Origin: Candidatus Epulonipiscium sp.
GTDB lineage: Bacteria; Bacillota_A; Clostridia; Lachnospirales; Cellulosilyticaceae
Direction of reading: 5' to 3'
Assembly (NCBI GenBank): GCA_012841565.1
Contig: DUUM01000021.1
Coordinates: 1-27,824 of the forward strand
Length of the DNA: 27,824 nt
Shown piece by piece: positions 1 to 7,784 of the stretch (its first letter is position 1; each line of letters opens with the position of its first letter). The translations under genes were made by a program, and so were the position numbers. The notes beneath the pieces were generated by a model, which was not told where the DNA came from, did no database searches, and was given only the letters and a program-made list of their open reading frames with translations.

Positions 1-22
1 TCGATCCCTATAGCGACCACCA
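1..22 (+). tRNA. 3' end of a truncated tRNA gene
   Basis: The window opens inside a tRNA T-loop. Bases 1-6 fit the end of a TTCGATC loop, 7-11 the 3' T-stem strand, 12-18 (AGCGACC) the 3' acceptor strand, 19 the discriminator A, and 20-22 an encoded CCA. The anticodon lies outside, so the amino acid cannot be read. An acceptor starting GGTCGCT with A73 would fit tRNA-Val better than tRNA-Asp, but this is a guess. Confidence 0.75.
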
Positions 23-39
23 TTTAAAATGTTTTACAT

Positions 40-115
<76 letters not shown>

Positions 116-127
116 ATAATTAAATAT

Positions 128-212
128 GGTGGGGTTTCCGAGTGGTTAAAGGAGGCAGACTGTAAATCTGTTGGCAACGCCTTCGAAGGTTCGAATCCTT
201 CTCCCACCACCA
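128..212 (+). tRNA. tRNA-Tyr (anticodon GTA)
   Basis: This is a class II tRNA with a long variable arm (around 172-184), as expected for bacterial tRNA-Tyr. The acceptor GGTGGGG pairs with TCCCACC (202-208) with G-T wobbles. The anticodon loop CTGTAAA gives GTA at 162-164. The T-stem is GAAGG/CCTTC. CCA is encoded at 210-212. Confidence 0.95.
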
Positions 213-225
213 TTTAATTTAATAT

Positions 226-299
226 CGCGGAGTGGAGCAGTATGGCAGCTCGTCGGGCTCATAACCCGGAGGTCAGAGGTTCAAATCCTCTCTCCGCAA
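226..299 (+). tRNA. Initiator tRNA-fMet (anticodon CAT)
   Basis: The anticodon CAT sits in the loop CTCATAA. Two initiator hallmarks are visible: the first acceptor base C226 cannot pair with A298, and the anticodon stem holds three consecutive G-C pairs (TCGGG/CCCGG). These separate it from elongator Met and from tRNA-Ile2. CCA is not encoded, so the tail must be added by nucleotidyltransferase. Confidence 0.95.
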
Positions 300-314
300 T
301 TGTTTTACTCTTAT

Positions 315-387
315 GCCCCGATAGCTCAGTCGGTAGAGCAAAGGACTGAAAATCCTTGTGTCGCTGGTTCGATTCCAGCTCGGGGCA
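315..387 (+). tRNA. tRNA-Phe (anticodon GAA)
   Basis: The acceptor GCCCCGA pairs fully with TCGGGGC (380-386). The anticodon stem AAGGA/TCCTT encloses CTGAAAA, with GAA at 348-350. The T-stem GCTGG/CCAGC encloses TTCGATT. The discriminator is A387 and CCA is not encoded. Confidence 0.95.
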
Positions 388-398
388 TGTTTTATTGA

Positions 399-471
399 GG
401 ATCACTAGCTCAGTTGGTAGAGCACTGGACTTTTAATCCAGTTGTCCCGGGTTCGAACCCCGGGTGGTTCA
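399..471 (+). tRNA. tRNA-Lys (anticodon TTT)
   Basis: The acceptor GGATCAC pairs with GTGGTTC (464-470) using two G-T wobbles. The anticodon stem CTGGA/TCCAG encloses CTTTTAA, with TTT at 432-434. The T-stem CCGGG/CCCGG encloses TTCGAAC. The discriminator is A471 and CCA is not encoded. It is the last tRNA of the cluster and is followed at once by a terminator. Confidence 0.95.
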
Positions 472-481
472 TTATTAAAAA

Positions 482-520
482 GGCTGTATCTACGAATTGA
501 CGTAGGTACAGTCTTTTTTT
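482..520 (+). terminator. Rho-independent terminator of the tRNA cluster
   Basis: A 13-base stem, GGCTGTATCTACG with CGTAGGTACAGTC (two G-T wobbles), encloses loop AATTGA and is followed by seven T. It sits 11 bases after tRNA-Lys and ends the tRNA transcript. Confidence 0.9.
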
Positions 521-548
521 ATACTGAAATAGTCATTGCATATATAAT
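520..548 (+). promoter_or_regulatory. Weak candidate promoter for the decarboxylase-tmk pair
   Basis: A perfect TATAAT at 543-548 follows the tRNA terminator. Seventeen bases upstream is TATACT (520-525), a poor -35 match. Transcription would start only about 13 bases before the ATG at 568, leaving a very short leader holding GAGGG. Confidence 0.3.
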
Positions 549-567
549 TTTAGAGATGAGGGTTAAA

Positions 568-2004
568 ATGAGTGCTCCCCTATATGATAAACTTATTAAA
601 TATAGTAAAAAGATGACGTCATTTCATATGCCTGGCCATAAGTTTGGAAAGGTGTTAAACATGAAGGACATACCATTTTTAAACTTAGACGTTACGGAGG
701 TGCCAGGACTCGATAATCTTTATGAATCAGAAAGCATAATTCTTAAGGCACAAGAGGAAATGGCAAGAAAATATGAGGCAAAAGAGAGTATATTTATAAC
801 GAACGGTTCAACATCAGGGATTATAGCTTCAATACTTACGATTTGTAGCCCAGGGGATACGTTAATTGTTGCTAGAAATTGCCATCACAGTGTTTGGAAT
901 GCTCTTATTTTAGGTGGTATCAGACCTATATACATTAACCCCTCTTACAATGAGGAACATAACATATTAGGGGGTATTGGTGATGCTAATCTAGAACAAG
1001 TGCTAGTCAAACATCCGGAAGCTAAGGGGGTTGTTATAGTTAGCCCAACATATGAAGGTCTTGTATCAGATATTCAAAAGGTAGCGAAAACAGTTCATAA
1101 ACATAATAAGATACTTATTGTAGATGAAGCTCACGGGGCACACTTTGTATGGCACCAGGGATTCCCTAACAGCGCCACAAGACAAGATGCTGACATTGTT
1201 ATCCAAAGCATGCATAAAACATTACCAGCACTAACACAAAGCGCCCTAGTACATATAGGGAGCCGGAAGATTGATAAAAAAATGATTACTAAAAGGTTGC
1301 AAATGATACAAACAAGTAGTCCTTCTTATGTTATGATGGGTATTATGGATTATGTAAGAGCACAAATGGAAAATCAACCGGAAATATGGACTAACTATGT
1401 TCAAGAACTTTTAAAAAGCAGAAAAAGTTTAATGAAGATGAAAAAATTACTATTACTTTCAAAAGATATTTGCGGAAAATCAAATATTTATGATATGGAT
1501 GAGAGTAAGCTTGTTATTTTTACTTATAATGCCGATATTACAGGTATAGAACTAGGTAAGATACTACGCAGTAAATATAATATTCAAGTAGAGGTAGAAT
1601 CCGAGGAATATATTATTGCCATGTCAACTATTGGCGATAGCCCGAATGACTTAAATTTATTCTCTAAGGCATTACTTGAAATTGATTCTACATTAAAGAA
1701 AGACACAACAAAAAAGAAATATAACAAAGAATTAAATATAGAAAATAAGAGTACCATGCTCCCTAGAGAAATATATTTTGGAAAGAAAGAAAATATTCCA
1801 TTTGAAGAGAGTATAGGAAGAATTAGTGGAACTAATATTATGCTATATCCACCTGGAATACCCCTTATATGTATCGGAGAGGTATTTTCAAGAGAAACAA
1901 TAGATTGTATAAAGAACTTATCAACCCACCTACTGGGTATTACAAGGGAAAATAATGAGATTAAAGTATCAGTGTCCAAAGAGGGAGAAAATGATGAAAG
2001 GTAA
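568..2004 (+). CDS. Orn/Lys/Arg decarboxylase family protein (YaaO-like), PLP-dependent
   Basis: This is a fold-type I PLP enzyme of the bacterial ornithine/lysine/arginine decarboxylase family, which makes polyamine precursors such as agmatine or cadaverine. The N-terminal HMPGHK motif (residues 20-25) is typical of the family. TNGST (79-83) and HHS (106-108) line the cofactor site, DEAHG (186-190) supplies the Asp for the PLP ring, and SMHK (214-217) carries the Schiff-base Lys217. At 478 residues it matches the short Gram-positive form rather than the roughly 700-residue inducible enterobacterial enzymes. An upstream extension from 442 would run through tRNA-Lys and the terminator. ATG 568, with GAGGG just before it, is therefore preferred. 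B. subtilis has a homologue (yaaO) at this same place before tmk. The substrate cannot be settled from sequence alone. The 3' end overlaps tmk. Confidence 0.88.
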   Translation: MSAPLYDKLIKYSKKMTSFHMPGHKFGKVLNMKDIPFLNLDVTEVPGLDNLYESESIILKAQEEMARKYEAKESIFITNGSTSGIIASILTICSPGDTLIVARNCHHSVWNALILGGIRPIYINPSYNEEHNILGGIGDANLEQVLVKHPEAKGVVIVSPTYEGLVSDIQKVAKTVHKHNKILIVDEAHGAHFVWHQGFPNSATRQDADIVIQSMHKTLPALTQSALVHIGSRKIDKKMITKRLQMIQTSSPSYVMMGIMDYVRAQMENQPEIWTNYVQELLKSRKSLMKMKKLLLLSKDICGKSNIYDMDESKLVIFTYNADITGIELGKILRSKYNIQVEVESEEYIIAMSTIGDSPNDLNLFSKALLEIDSTLKKDTTKKKYNKELNIENKSTMLPREIYFGKKENIPFEESIGRISGTNIMLYPPGIPLICIGEVFSRETIDCIKNLSTHLLGITRENNEIKVSVSKEGENDER

Positions 2005-2680
2005 GCTATTTATAATAGAAGGTGTAGATGGAAGTGGTAAAGAAACTCAAACGAATAGATTATATGAGAGATTAAAAAGTGACAATATAAATATAAGAAA
2101 AGTAGAATATCCTAATTATAAGAGTGATTCCTCTGCCTTAGTGAAAATGTATCTTAACGGAGATTTTGGTAAAAATGCTGATGATGTAAATGCGTATATA
2201 GCTTCTACCTTCTATGCAGTAGACAGGTATGCATCATATAAAACAGAATGGGAAGACTTCTATATGAATGGTGGAATCGTCCTAGCAGATAGGTATACCA
2301 GTTCTAATATGATCCATCAAGCTTCAAAAATAGAAGATAAAAAGGAACAACAAAGGTTTTTACAGTGGTTAGATGATCTAGAATTTGGTATGTATGGATT
2401 ACCCAGGCCAACCCGTGTCATATTTCTAAATATGCCACCAGAATATAGTAAACAGTTAATGGAAAACAGAGATAATAAGATTACTGGAGCAGCTAAAAAA
2501 GATATACATGAGAGTGATTTCGAATATCTTAAAAAATCCTATGACAATGCAATGAATGTAGTTAGGACTAATCATTGGGAAGTTGTTAATTGCGTTGAAA
2601 ATGGGATAATACTTACGATTGAACAAATACATGAAAAGGTGTATATGGAAGTTAAAAAAGGATTAGAGAAAACTGTTTAA
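1994..2680 (+). CDS. tmk: Thymidylate kinase (dTMP kinase)
   Basis: Phosphorylates dTMP to dTDP with ATP in dTTP synthesis. The P-loop lies at residues 9-18 (EGVDGSGKET). The base after the P-loop Lys is Glu where most bacterial enzymes have Thr or Ser; from memory, related clostridial enzymes also vary here (GKQTQ). LADRYTSSN (97-105) holds the DRY motif for the dTMP site. A region with RDNKITGAAKK acts as the lid. At 228 residues it is slightly longer than B. subtilis Tmk. ATG 1994 is chosen over 1991 because the GAGGGAG site (1981-1987) is better spaced. The start lies inside the end of the decarboxylase gene, so translation is probably coupled. tmk sits at this place in B. subtilis as well. 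Confidence 0.9.
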   Translation: MKGKLFIIEGVDGSGKETQTNRLYERLKSDNINIRKVEYPNYKSDSSALVKMYLNGDFGKNADDVNAYIASTFYAVDRYASYKTEWEDFYMNGGIVLADRYTSSNMIHQASKIEDKKEQQRFLQWLDDLEFGMYGLPRPTRVIFLNMPPEYSKQLMENRDNKITGAAKKDIHESDFEYLKKSYDNAMNVVRTNHWEVVNCVENGIILTIEQIHEKVYMEVKKGLEKTV

Positions 2681-2704
2681 ACTTTAAGTATTTTGTACTA
2701 TAAT
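2676..2704 (+). promoter_or_regulatory. Candidate sigma-A promoter for yaaR
   Basis: A perfect TATAAT (2699-2704) is preceded at 17 bases by TTTAAA (2676-2681), a weak -35. It sits right after tmk and about 25 bases before the GTG of the next gene, so yaaR may be transcribed independently. Confidence 0.45.
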
Positions 2705-2729
2705 AGAATAAAGGATTGGGAGGTGTGTC

Positions 2730-3176
2730 GTGGGGAGTATGCAAATTGACAGTATAAAAATGCCAGAACTCAAAAATTTAAAACCAGTAGAAGATAAGAA
2801 GATAGAAAAGGACTTTAAGTTCACACTACTTAGTAAAATAGAGGAAGGTGACCTCCAAGAAAAACTAGGTATTATGATTGAACAGATATCAGCTCAAGGA
2901 AATAAAATTGCTGAGCATATGGATATTAGGGATATGAAACAATATAGAATAATGATTTCTGAGTTTATGAGTGAAGTGGTATCGCATTCACATGAGTTTT
3001 CCAGAGAAAACTTCTTAGATAAAAGAGGTCGCCACAGAGTATATGGGATTATCAAACAAGTTAATAAAAATGTAGATGACCTTGCTCAAGAGCTGCTTAA
3101 AGGTGAAAAAAACCACATAGAAATACTAAAAAAAGTTGATGAAATTAAAGGATTAATTTTAGATATTACAACTTAA
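2730..3176 (+). CDS. yaaR: YaaR family protein (DUF327)
   Basis: A 148-residue soluble, mostly helical protein with no signal peptide or membrane segment. Its content ([20 protein letters not shown], then [13 protein letters not shown] and a [16 protein letters not shown] stretch around residues 109-124) and its place between tmk and holB match the YaaR/DUF327 family. The biochemical role of that family is not known to me. GTG 2730 is taken as the start because GGAGGTG (2719-2725) precedes it. An ATG three codons later is possible but too close to its own purine run. It has its own candidate promoter and its own strong terminator, so it may be a single-gene unit. yaaQ, the other small gene found here in B. 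subtilis, is absent. Confidence 0.8.
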   Translation: MGSMQIDSIKMPELKNLKPVEDKKIEKDFKFTLLSKIEEGDLQEKLGIMIEQISAQGNKIAEHMDIRDMKQYRIMISEFMSEVVSHSHEFSRENFLDKRGRHRVYGIIKQVNKNVDDLAQELLKGEKNHIEILKKVDEIKGLILDITT

Positions 3177-3205
3177 AACGTTCGTGCCATGCACGAACGT
3201 TTTTG
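3177..3205 (+). terminator. Rho-independent terminator after yaaR
   Basis: AAACGTTCGTGC and GCACGAACGTTT pair as a 12-base stem around a 3-base loop, ending in a T run at 3200-3204. It begins at the yaaR stop codon. holB downstream must rely on read-through or on a promoter that is not obvious in 3205-3240. Confidence 0.85.
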
Positions 3206-3240
3206 TTTGAAATAAGTTAAGTAAGGAGATAGTTTGAATT

Positions 3241-4239
3241 ATGAGATATGATTATAATAATATAATGGGACATGAAGATGTAATAGAATATTTTAGAAAG
3301 ACAATAGAAAGCAAAAATATATCCCATAGTTACCTACTTCAAGGCAGTAAAGGAATAGGTAAAGAACTTTTAGCAAAAACCTTTGCAAAAACACTCTTAT
3401 GTGAAGAAAAAGATAGGACTGATCCTTGTAATAAGTGCACATCATGTATTATGATGGAAACAGGTAACAATCCAGATTATTTTGAAGTTTTTTCTAAAAA
3501 AGCATCTATAGGTGTAGATGATATTAGAGAACAAGTAGTAGAACAAATGGATATAAAACCTTACCGTAGCAAGTATAAAATATTTATGATAGCAGCAGCA
3601 GAGCGTATGACAATACAAGCTCAAAATGCCCTATTAAAAACCATTGAAGAACCTCCAGGTTATGGCATTGTTATATTAATTACAAAGAATCCATCTAAAA
3701 TTATCAATACAGTTCATTCAAGATGTGCTAGGATACGTGTCCTACCCCTACCCACTAAAATAATAAAAGAGTATATACAAAATAATCATGGACTAGAGGA
3801 GTGGGAGGCTGGTTTGTATGCAGACTTTTCAGATGGTAGTCTTAGTAAAGCAAAAGAAATGGTTGAAGGGGAAGAATTTTGGGATATGCGCCAAAAGGCT
3901 ATTGACTATATAATAAAGCTAGAAAATGCAGATTTAATGGAACTGTATGATATGGCAGCAGGGCTAGATAATGAACGAGATAACCTGCCACAAATCTTGG
4001 ATTTTTGGATAATTTGGTATAGGGATGTATTAATGTATAAAGTATTTGAAAATGAAGAATATATATTATATAAGGATTTTAAAAATCTCATATTGGACAG
4101 GTCTAAGGAATTAACTTATAATAGGATTAATGATAATTTCTATGAAATTATTAGAGCCAAAGAGAGGCTAGATAAGAATATAAACGTTATGCTTATTATA
4201 GAGAACTTATTATTAGAAATAAAGGAGAGAACTAAATGA
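3241..4239 (+). CDS. holB: DNA polymerase III delta' subunit
   Basis: Clamp-loader stator subunit that helps load the sliding clamp at the replication fork. It has an AAA+ fold with a P-loop-like GSKGIGKE (residues 35-42). A zinc module follows, with Cys54, Cys63, Cys66 and Cys69 (CNKCTSC). NALLKTIEEPP comes next, and an HSRC sensor stretch (about 159-162) marks the DnaX/delta' group. At 332 residues it is close to B. subtilis HolB. An AAGGAG site lies 12 bases before ATG 3241, longer than ideal, but an in-frame stop at 3235 rules out an earlier start. The last four bases overlap ricT (ATGA), so the two genes are translationally coupled. B. subtilis shows the same holB-yaaT arrangement. Confidence 0.93.
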   Translation: MRYDYNNIMGHEDVIEYFRKTIESKNISHSYLLQGSKGIGKELLAKTFAKTLLCEEKDRTDPCNKCTSCIMMETGNNPDYFEVFSKKASIGVDDIREQVVEQMDIKPYRSKYKIFMIAAAERMTIQAQNALLKTIEEPPGYGIVILITKNPSKIINTVHSRCARIRVLPLPTKIIKEYIQNNHGLEEWEAGLYADFSDGSLSKAKEMVEGEEFWDMRQKAIDYIIKLENADLMELYDMAAGLDNERDNLPQILDFWIIWYRDVLMYKVFENEEYILYKDFKNLILDRSKELTYNRINDNFYEIIRAKERLDKNINVMLIIENLLLEIKERTK

Positions 4240-5120
4240 CAACTGTAATTGGGGTGAGATTTCGCTCAGCAGGCAAGGTATATTACTTTGACCCAGATGG
4301 GCTTGACTATAAACAAGGACAAAAAGTTATTGTAGAAACGGCTAGAGGGATTGAATACGGAGAAGTAATAACTGCAAATAAAGAAGTAGAGAATAAAAAA
4401 GTCGTGCAGCCACTTAAAAAGGTAATGCGCCTTGTAACTAAAGAAGATGAAGAAACCGAAAGAAGCAATAAAGAAAAAGAGGCAGAAGCTTTTAGAGTTT
4501 GTAAAGAAAAGATTATTAAGCATAATTTAGAAATGAAGCTCGTTGATGTAGAATATACATTTGATAATAACAAAGTATTATTTTATTTTACATCAGATGA
4601 CCGAGTCGATTTTAGGGAACTTGTTAAAGATTTAGCCTCAATTTTCCGTACAAGAATAGAACTTAGGCAAATAGGCGTAAGAGATGAAACAAAAATGTGT
4701 GGGGGTATTGGCATTTGTGGCAGAGAACTGTGTTGTAATAAGTTCTTAAGTGATTTTCAGCCAGTTTCTATAAAAATGGCCAAAGAACAAAACCTTTCAT
4801 TAAACCCAATAAAGATTTCTGGCATTTGTGGCCGGTTAATGTGTTGCTTAAAGTATGAAGAAGAGAGTTATCAAGAGATTAAAGGACGTTTACCTGAAGT
4901 TGGAGATTATGTTATGACAGCAGAAGGTCCAGGACAAATTATAACAGTTCAATTACTTCGTGAGCAGCTTAGAGTCGCTATAGAAAAGACTGAAAAAGGC
5001 AGAAGTATAAGAGAAGTAATAGTCGTTAAGGCTTCAGAAGTACAGATTATAAAACCACAGAAAAAGTGTTGCAAAAAGGATGATAATGATGGACAAGCCT
5101 GTCAAGATTCATCCCAATGA
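4236..5120 (+). CDS. ricT: PSP1-domain protein RicT (YaaT)
   Basis: In B. subtilis RicT joins RicA and RicF in the iron-sulfur RicAFT complex, which helps RNase Y process RNAs and is needed for sporulation, competence and biofilm formation. This 294-residue protein shows the family signature. A first Cys group has C155, C161, C166 and C167 (GICGRELCC). A second has C198, C203 and C204 (GICGRLMCC). The PSP1 C-terminal domain spans roughly residues 60-145. Clustered Cys residues also lie near the C-terminus (KKCCKK). The start overlaps holB by four bases. The 3' end overlaps the next gene by about 35 bases. ricA and ricF are not in this window, as expected since they sit elsewhere in Bacillus. 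Confidence 0.92.
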   Translation: MTTVIGVRFRSAGKVYYFDPDGLDYKQGQKVIVETARGIEYGEVITANKEVENKKVVQPLKKVMRLVTKEDEETERSNKEKEAEAFRVCKEKIIKHNLEMKLVDVEYTFDNNKVLFYFTSDDRVDFRELVKDLASIFRTRIELRQIGVRDETKMCGGIGICGRELCCNKFLSDFQPVSIKMAKEQNLSLNPIKISGICGRLMCCLKYEEESYQEIKGRLPEVGDYVMTAEGPGQIITVQLLREQLRVAIEKTEKGRSIREVIVVKASEVQIIKPQKKCCKKDDNDGQACQDSSQ

Positions 5121-5847
5121 GAGAGTAGACTTTATACAGCGAAAAGGATATAAGATTATTCAAAATCCCGAAGTATTTTGCTTCGGGATTGATGCTGTGC
5201 TTTTGGCTGATTTCACAAAAGCAAAAAAGAAGGATCATGTACTAGATATCGGTACAGGTACGGGTATCATCCCAATCCTTATGTATGCCCGATATGAAAA
5301 TATGAGTTATACAGGAATTGATGTTCAAGAAGATATGATTCATATGGCCAATCGTAGTGTCTATTTAAATGGAATAGAAGATCATATTAAAATGGTCCAT
5401 CTTAATGTAAAGGATTTGATCCATACCTATCCTGAAAATAGTTTTGATATTGTAACGAGTAATCCACCCTATATGAAGGGACAAGCAGGACTTGTCAATG
5501 AAAATGAATCTAAAATGATTTCCAGGCATGAAATAACATGTTCATTGGAAGATATTATACAAAATGCCGCTTATGTCCTTAAAGATAAAGGCAAATTAGC
5601 TATGATTCATAGGCCACATAGACTAGTTGATATTATATGTCTCATGCGTCAATATCGTATTGAGCCTAAACGGATGCGAATGATTCATCCCAAAGAAGGG
5701 AAAGCACCTACTATGGTATTAATTGAAGGTATTAAATATGCTAGGGCTGAACTGATAGTTGAAGCGCCTTTATATGTATATAATACCAGTGGGCAATATA
5801 CAGATGAGATTTATAAAATATACGGAACGGAAAAGGAGGACAACTAG
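5086..5847 (+). CDS. trmN6: tRNA1(Val) (adenine37-N6)-methyltransferase family protein (YabB/TrmN6)
   Basis: A class I SAM-dependent methyltransferase. Motif I is DIGTGTG (residues 54-60) and the catalytic NPPY is at 126-129, the signature of N6-adenine or N-methylation of planar nitrogens. The N-terminal stretch with FCFGIDAVLLADF is typical of the TrmN6/YfiC/YabB family, which methylates A37 of tRNA1(Val) in E. coli. The exact target in this organism is inferred. Three nearby ATGs exist (5080, 5086, 5089). AAAGGA at 5075-5080 favours 5086. The gene overlaps ricT and ends one base before rsmI, so all three belong to one operon. The yabA gene that lies between ricT and yabB in B. subtilis is missing. 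Confidence 0.85.
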   Translation: MMDKPVKIHPNERVDFIQRKGYKIIQNPEVFCFGIDAVLLADFTKAKKKDHVLDIGTGTGIIPILMYARYENMSYTGIDVQEDMIHMANRSVYLNGIEDHIKMVHLNVKDLIHTYPENSFDIVTSNPPYMKGQAGLVNENESKMISRHEITCSLEDIIQNAAYVLKDKGKLAMIHRPHRLVDIICLMRQYRIEPKRMRMIHPKEGKAPTMVLIEGIKYARAELIVEAPLYVYNTSGQYTDEIYKIYGTEKEDN

Positions 5848-5848
5848 C

Positions 5849-6709
5849 ATGGAGGGATACGGAGTACTAACACTCTGCGCAACCCCAATAGGGAATTTAG
5901 AAGATATGACTTATAGGGCAGTTAGGGTTATGAAAGAGACTGATATTATTGCAGCAGAAGATACAAGGCATACAAGAAAATTACTAACTCACTTTGATAT
6001 CCATACACATTTGGAAAGTTATCATGAGCACAATAAAATGGTAAAAGGCCCAGTACTTATAGAAAAGCTTAAGCAAGGCAAGAATATCGTTTTAGTAACA
6101 GATGCAGGAACACCTGGAATTTCAGATCCTGGTGAGGATATTGTAAAACTTGCCCTTGAAGCAGGGATAAAAGTAACAGCAGTACCAGGGGCAGTAGCAG
6201 GTATAATAGGACTTATTATTTCAGGACAAAATACAAGGCGTTTTTCTTTTGATGGATTTTTACCACAAGATAAGAAAGAGCGTAATACGCGCTTAGAGGC
6301 TCTTAAAAAAGATACCAATACAATTATACTCTATGAGGCTCCTCATAGAATTAAGAAGACCATAGGGTATCTGTATGAAGGGTTAGGCAACCGTAGCATA
6401 ACCATAACGAGGGAACTCACAAAGAGATATGAAGAAGTAGCCAAAATGTATTTGGAAGAGGCACTGTCCTATTTTAAAGAAAGAGATCCAAAAGGAGAGT
6501 ATGTCCTAATTATAGAAGGTGCAGATCAAGAAACACTAGATCAAGAAACAGCGCAAAGTTGGCAAAGTATAACCATTGAAGATCATATGGCTCAGTATAT
6601 GAATCAAGGGATGGCAGAAAAAGATGCAATGAGATTGGTAGCTAAAGACAGAGGCCTTTCAAAAAGAGATATATACCAACAAGTTAAAATAAAAAAGACG
6701 ATATCTTAA
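5849..6709 (+). CDS. rsmI: 16S rRNA (cytidine1402-2'-O)-methyltransferase
   Basis: Methylates the ribose of C1402 in the 30S decoding centre using SAM. It has the tetrapyrrole-methylase fold. Hallmarks are ATPIGNLED (residues 11-19), AEDTR (36-40), DAGTPGISDPG (85-95) and VPG (112-114). At 286 residues it is family length. ATG 5849 follows AAAAGGAGGA with good spacing. The longer in-frame reading from 5759 only overlaps the upstream gene. It corresponds to B. subtilis yabC, though the yazA (GIY-YIG) gene that normally precedes it is absent. It ends the left operon at a terminator that includes its last codons. Confidence 0.93.
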   Translation: MEGYGVLTLCATPIGNLEDMTYRAVRVMKETDIIAAEDTRHTRKLLTHFDIHTHLESYHEHNKMVKGPVLIEKLKQGKNIVLVTDAGTPGISDPGEDIVKLALEAGIKVTAVPGAVAGIIGLIISGQNTRRFSFDGFLPQDKKERNTRLEALKKDTNTIILYEAPHRIKKTIGYLYEGLGNRSITITRELTKRYEEVAKMYLEEALSYFKERDPKGEYVLIIEGADQETLDQETAQSWQSITIEDHMAQYMNQGMAEKDAMRLVAKDRGLSKRDIYQQVKIKKTIS

Positions 6710-6735
6710 TGAGTATTAGGATATCGTCTTTTTAT
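6693..6735. terminator. Bidirectional terminator between rsmI and abrB
   Basis: AAAAGACGATATC and GATATCGTCTTTT form a 13-base stem around a 14-base loop. T runs follow on the plus strand and A runs precede it, so it can stop both rsmI (plus) and abrB (minus). The rsmI stop codon lies within the loop side of the structure. Confidence 0.85.
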
Positions 6736-6996
6736 TTAGCTTATTGTAAAGCCAGCAATTCTTGCAAGTTCCATAATTGTAGCTTTAGAAACCTTTTTGC
6801 CGTTATAATCAACTAAGTCTTCCATACTACCATTAAAAATATCTGCAGGTTGATATTTCTTTAATATAATTTTTTCACTATCAATGAAAATTTCTAAAGC
6901 ATCTTTTTCATGGATATCTAAGTTTCTACGTAATTCAATTGGAAGTACAATTCTTCCTAATTCATCCACTTTCCTTACGATTCCTGTTGATTTCAT
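6736..6996 (-). CDS. abrB: AbrB-family transition-state regulator
   Basis: An 86-residue DNA-binding protein with the AbrB swapped-hairpin domain at the N-terminus. MKSTGIVRKVDELGR then IVLPIELRR (about residues 16-24) is nearly the same as B. subtilis AbrB. EKDALEIFID and EKIILKKY complete the domain. The C-terminal part (around 62-86) would be the multimerisation region. ATG 6996 is chosen because GGGGGA (7003-7008 on the plus strand) precedes it. The longer reading from 7077 would run through the promoter. AbrB proteins repress stationary-phase and sporulation genes, and here it stands next to a sporulation block. In B. subtilis abrB also lies between yabC and metS, although its orientation relative to neighbours should be compared directly. 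AbrB and SpoVT share this N-terminal domain; the short length argues against SpoVT. Confidence 0.9.
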   Translation of the reverse strand: MKSTGIVRKVDELGRIVLPIELRRNLDIHEKDALEIFIDSEKIILKKYQPADIFNGSMEDLVDYNGKKVSKATIMELARIAGFTIS

Positions 6997-7058
6997 ATAA
7001 ATCCCCCTTTTAAATTTTATACGGTATAAGTTATTTTCCGACATAATCTTACAAAAAT

Positions 7059-7087
7059 ATAATACCATAATTGACAATAAAAGTCAA
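7059..7087 (-). promoter_or_regulatory. Sigma-A promoter of abrB
   Basis: Read on the minus strand, TTGACT (7082-7087) lies 17 bases upstream of TATTAT (7059-7064), five of six matches in each box. It leaves a leader of about 55 bases before ATG 6996. The -35 overlaps an inverted repeat, ATTGAC/GTCAAT (7070-7088), that could be an operator. Confidence 0.7.
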
Positions 7088-7137
7088 TGTTAAAATACAT
7101 ATTTTTGTAAGTAAAGCGAAAATAAGGAATTACTAGT

Positions 7138-7166
7138 ACATATAACTTGTACTTCTTTCATATATA
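7138..7166 (+). promoter_or_regulatory. Possible sigma-E-type promoter for spmA-spmB
   Basis: ACATATA (7138-7144) is followed after 14 bases by CATATATA (7159-7166). This loosely resembles the sigma-E pattern (ATA in the -35, CATACAAT in the -10). In B. subtilis spmAB are transcribed with dacB under sigma-E, which fits, but the -10 match is only five of eight. Confidence 0.3.
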
Positions 7167-7203
7167 TTATTAAGAAAAGAAGAATTAGATAGGGGGAAAA
7201 AGT

Positions 7204-7782
7204 ATGCTTAATTATTTATGGAGTGGGATGATTATTTTTTCGATTTTAATAGCTGCATTTAGTGGTGGAATGGATGCTATTACCCAAAGTGCATTAGGAT
7301 CTGCTAAAGAAGCCGTAGAACTTGCATTTGCTATGTGTGGCGTAGTGGCTATGTGGATGGGCATCATGAGAATAGCAGAAAAAGCTGGGATCATAGAAGG
7401 GTTATCCAGAAGAATGAGGCCTATTTTAAGATTCTTATTTCCAGATGTTCCAGATGGACACCCGGCTCAAAAGTATATCGCTACTAATATGATTGCTAAT
7501 TTTTTAGGCTTAGGGTGGGCGGCAACACCCCCAGGCCTAAAAGCAATGGAAGAGCTCCAAAAACTTAATAAAACCAAGGATAGAGCAAGTCATGCAATGT
7601 GTATGTTTTTAATCGTGAATATTTCTTCTGTTCAAGTCATTTCTATTAATATAATTACCTACCGTATGAAATATGGGTCTATCAATCCTACTGAGATTAT
7701 AGGACCTTCAATACTGGCAACAGCGTTTTCAACATTAGTAGCAATTATATATGGAAAATTAAAATATAGGAAGGAATATTAA
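7204..7782 (+). CDS. spmA: Spore maturation protein A
   Basis: A 192-residue membrane protein of the nucleoside-recognition (Gate) family. SpmA acts with SpmB in dehydrating the spore core during late sporulation. Hydrophobic segments lie near residues 5-25, 40-57 and 132-150, with another near the C-terminus. The stretch NMIANFLGLGWAATPPGLKA (around 97-116) is highly typical of SpmA. The start has a strong AGGGGGA site upstream (7191-7197). The gene is followed after two bases by spmB. B. subtilis pairs these genes with dacB, which is absent here. Confidence 0.9.
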   Translation: MLNYLWSGMIIFSILIAAFSGGMDAITQSALGSAKEAVELAFAMCGVVAMWMGIMRIAEKAGIIEGLSRRMRPILRFLFPDVPDGHPAQKYIATNMIANFLGLGWAATPPGLKAMEELQKLNKTKDRASHAMCMFLIVNISSVQVISINIITYRMKYGSINPTEIIGPSILATAFSTLVAIIYGKLKYRKEY

Positions 7783-7784
7783 AG

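Noticed and set aside
171..398. A 75-codon open frame across the tRNA cluster
   Set aside because: It runs through the Tyr, fMet and Phe tRNA genes; tRNA sequence explains it fully.
442..567. N-terminal extension of the decarboxylase from 442
   Set aside because: It would encode part of tRNA-Lys and the terminator. The family start and ribosome site fit ATG 568.
1584..1979. A 131-codon minus-strand frame inside the decarboxylase gene
   Set aside because: It lies wholly opposite a well-supported coding gene and has low-complexity hydrophobic content typical of an antisense shadow.
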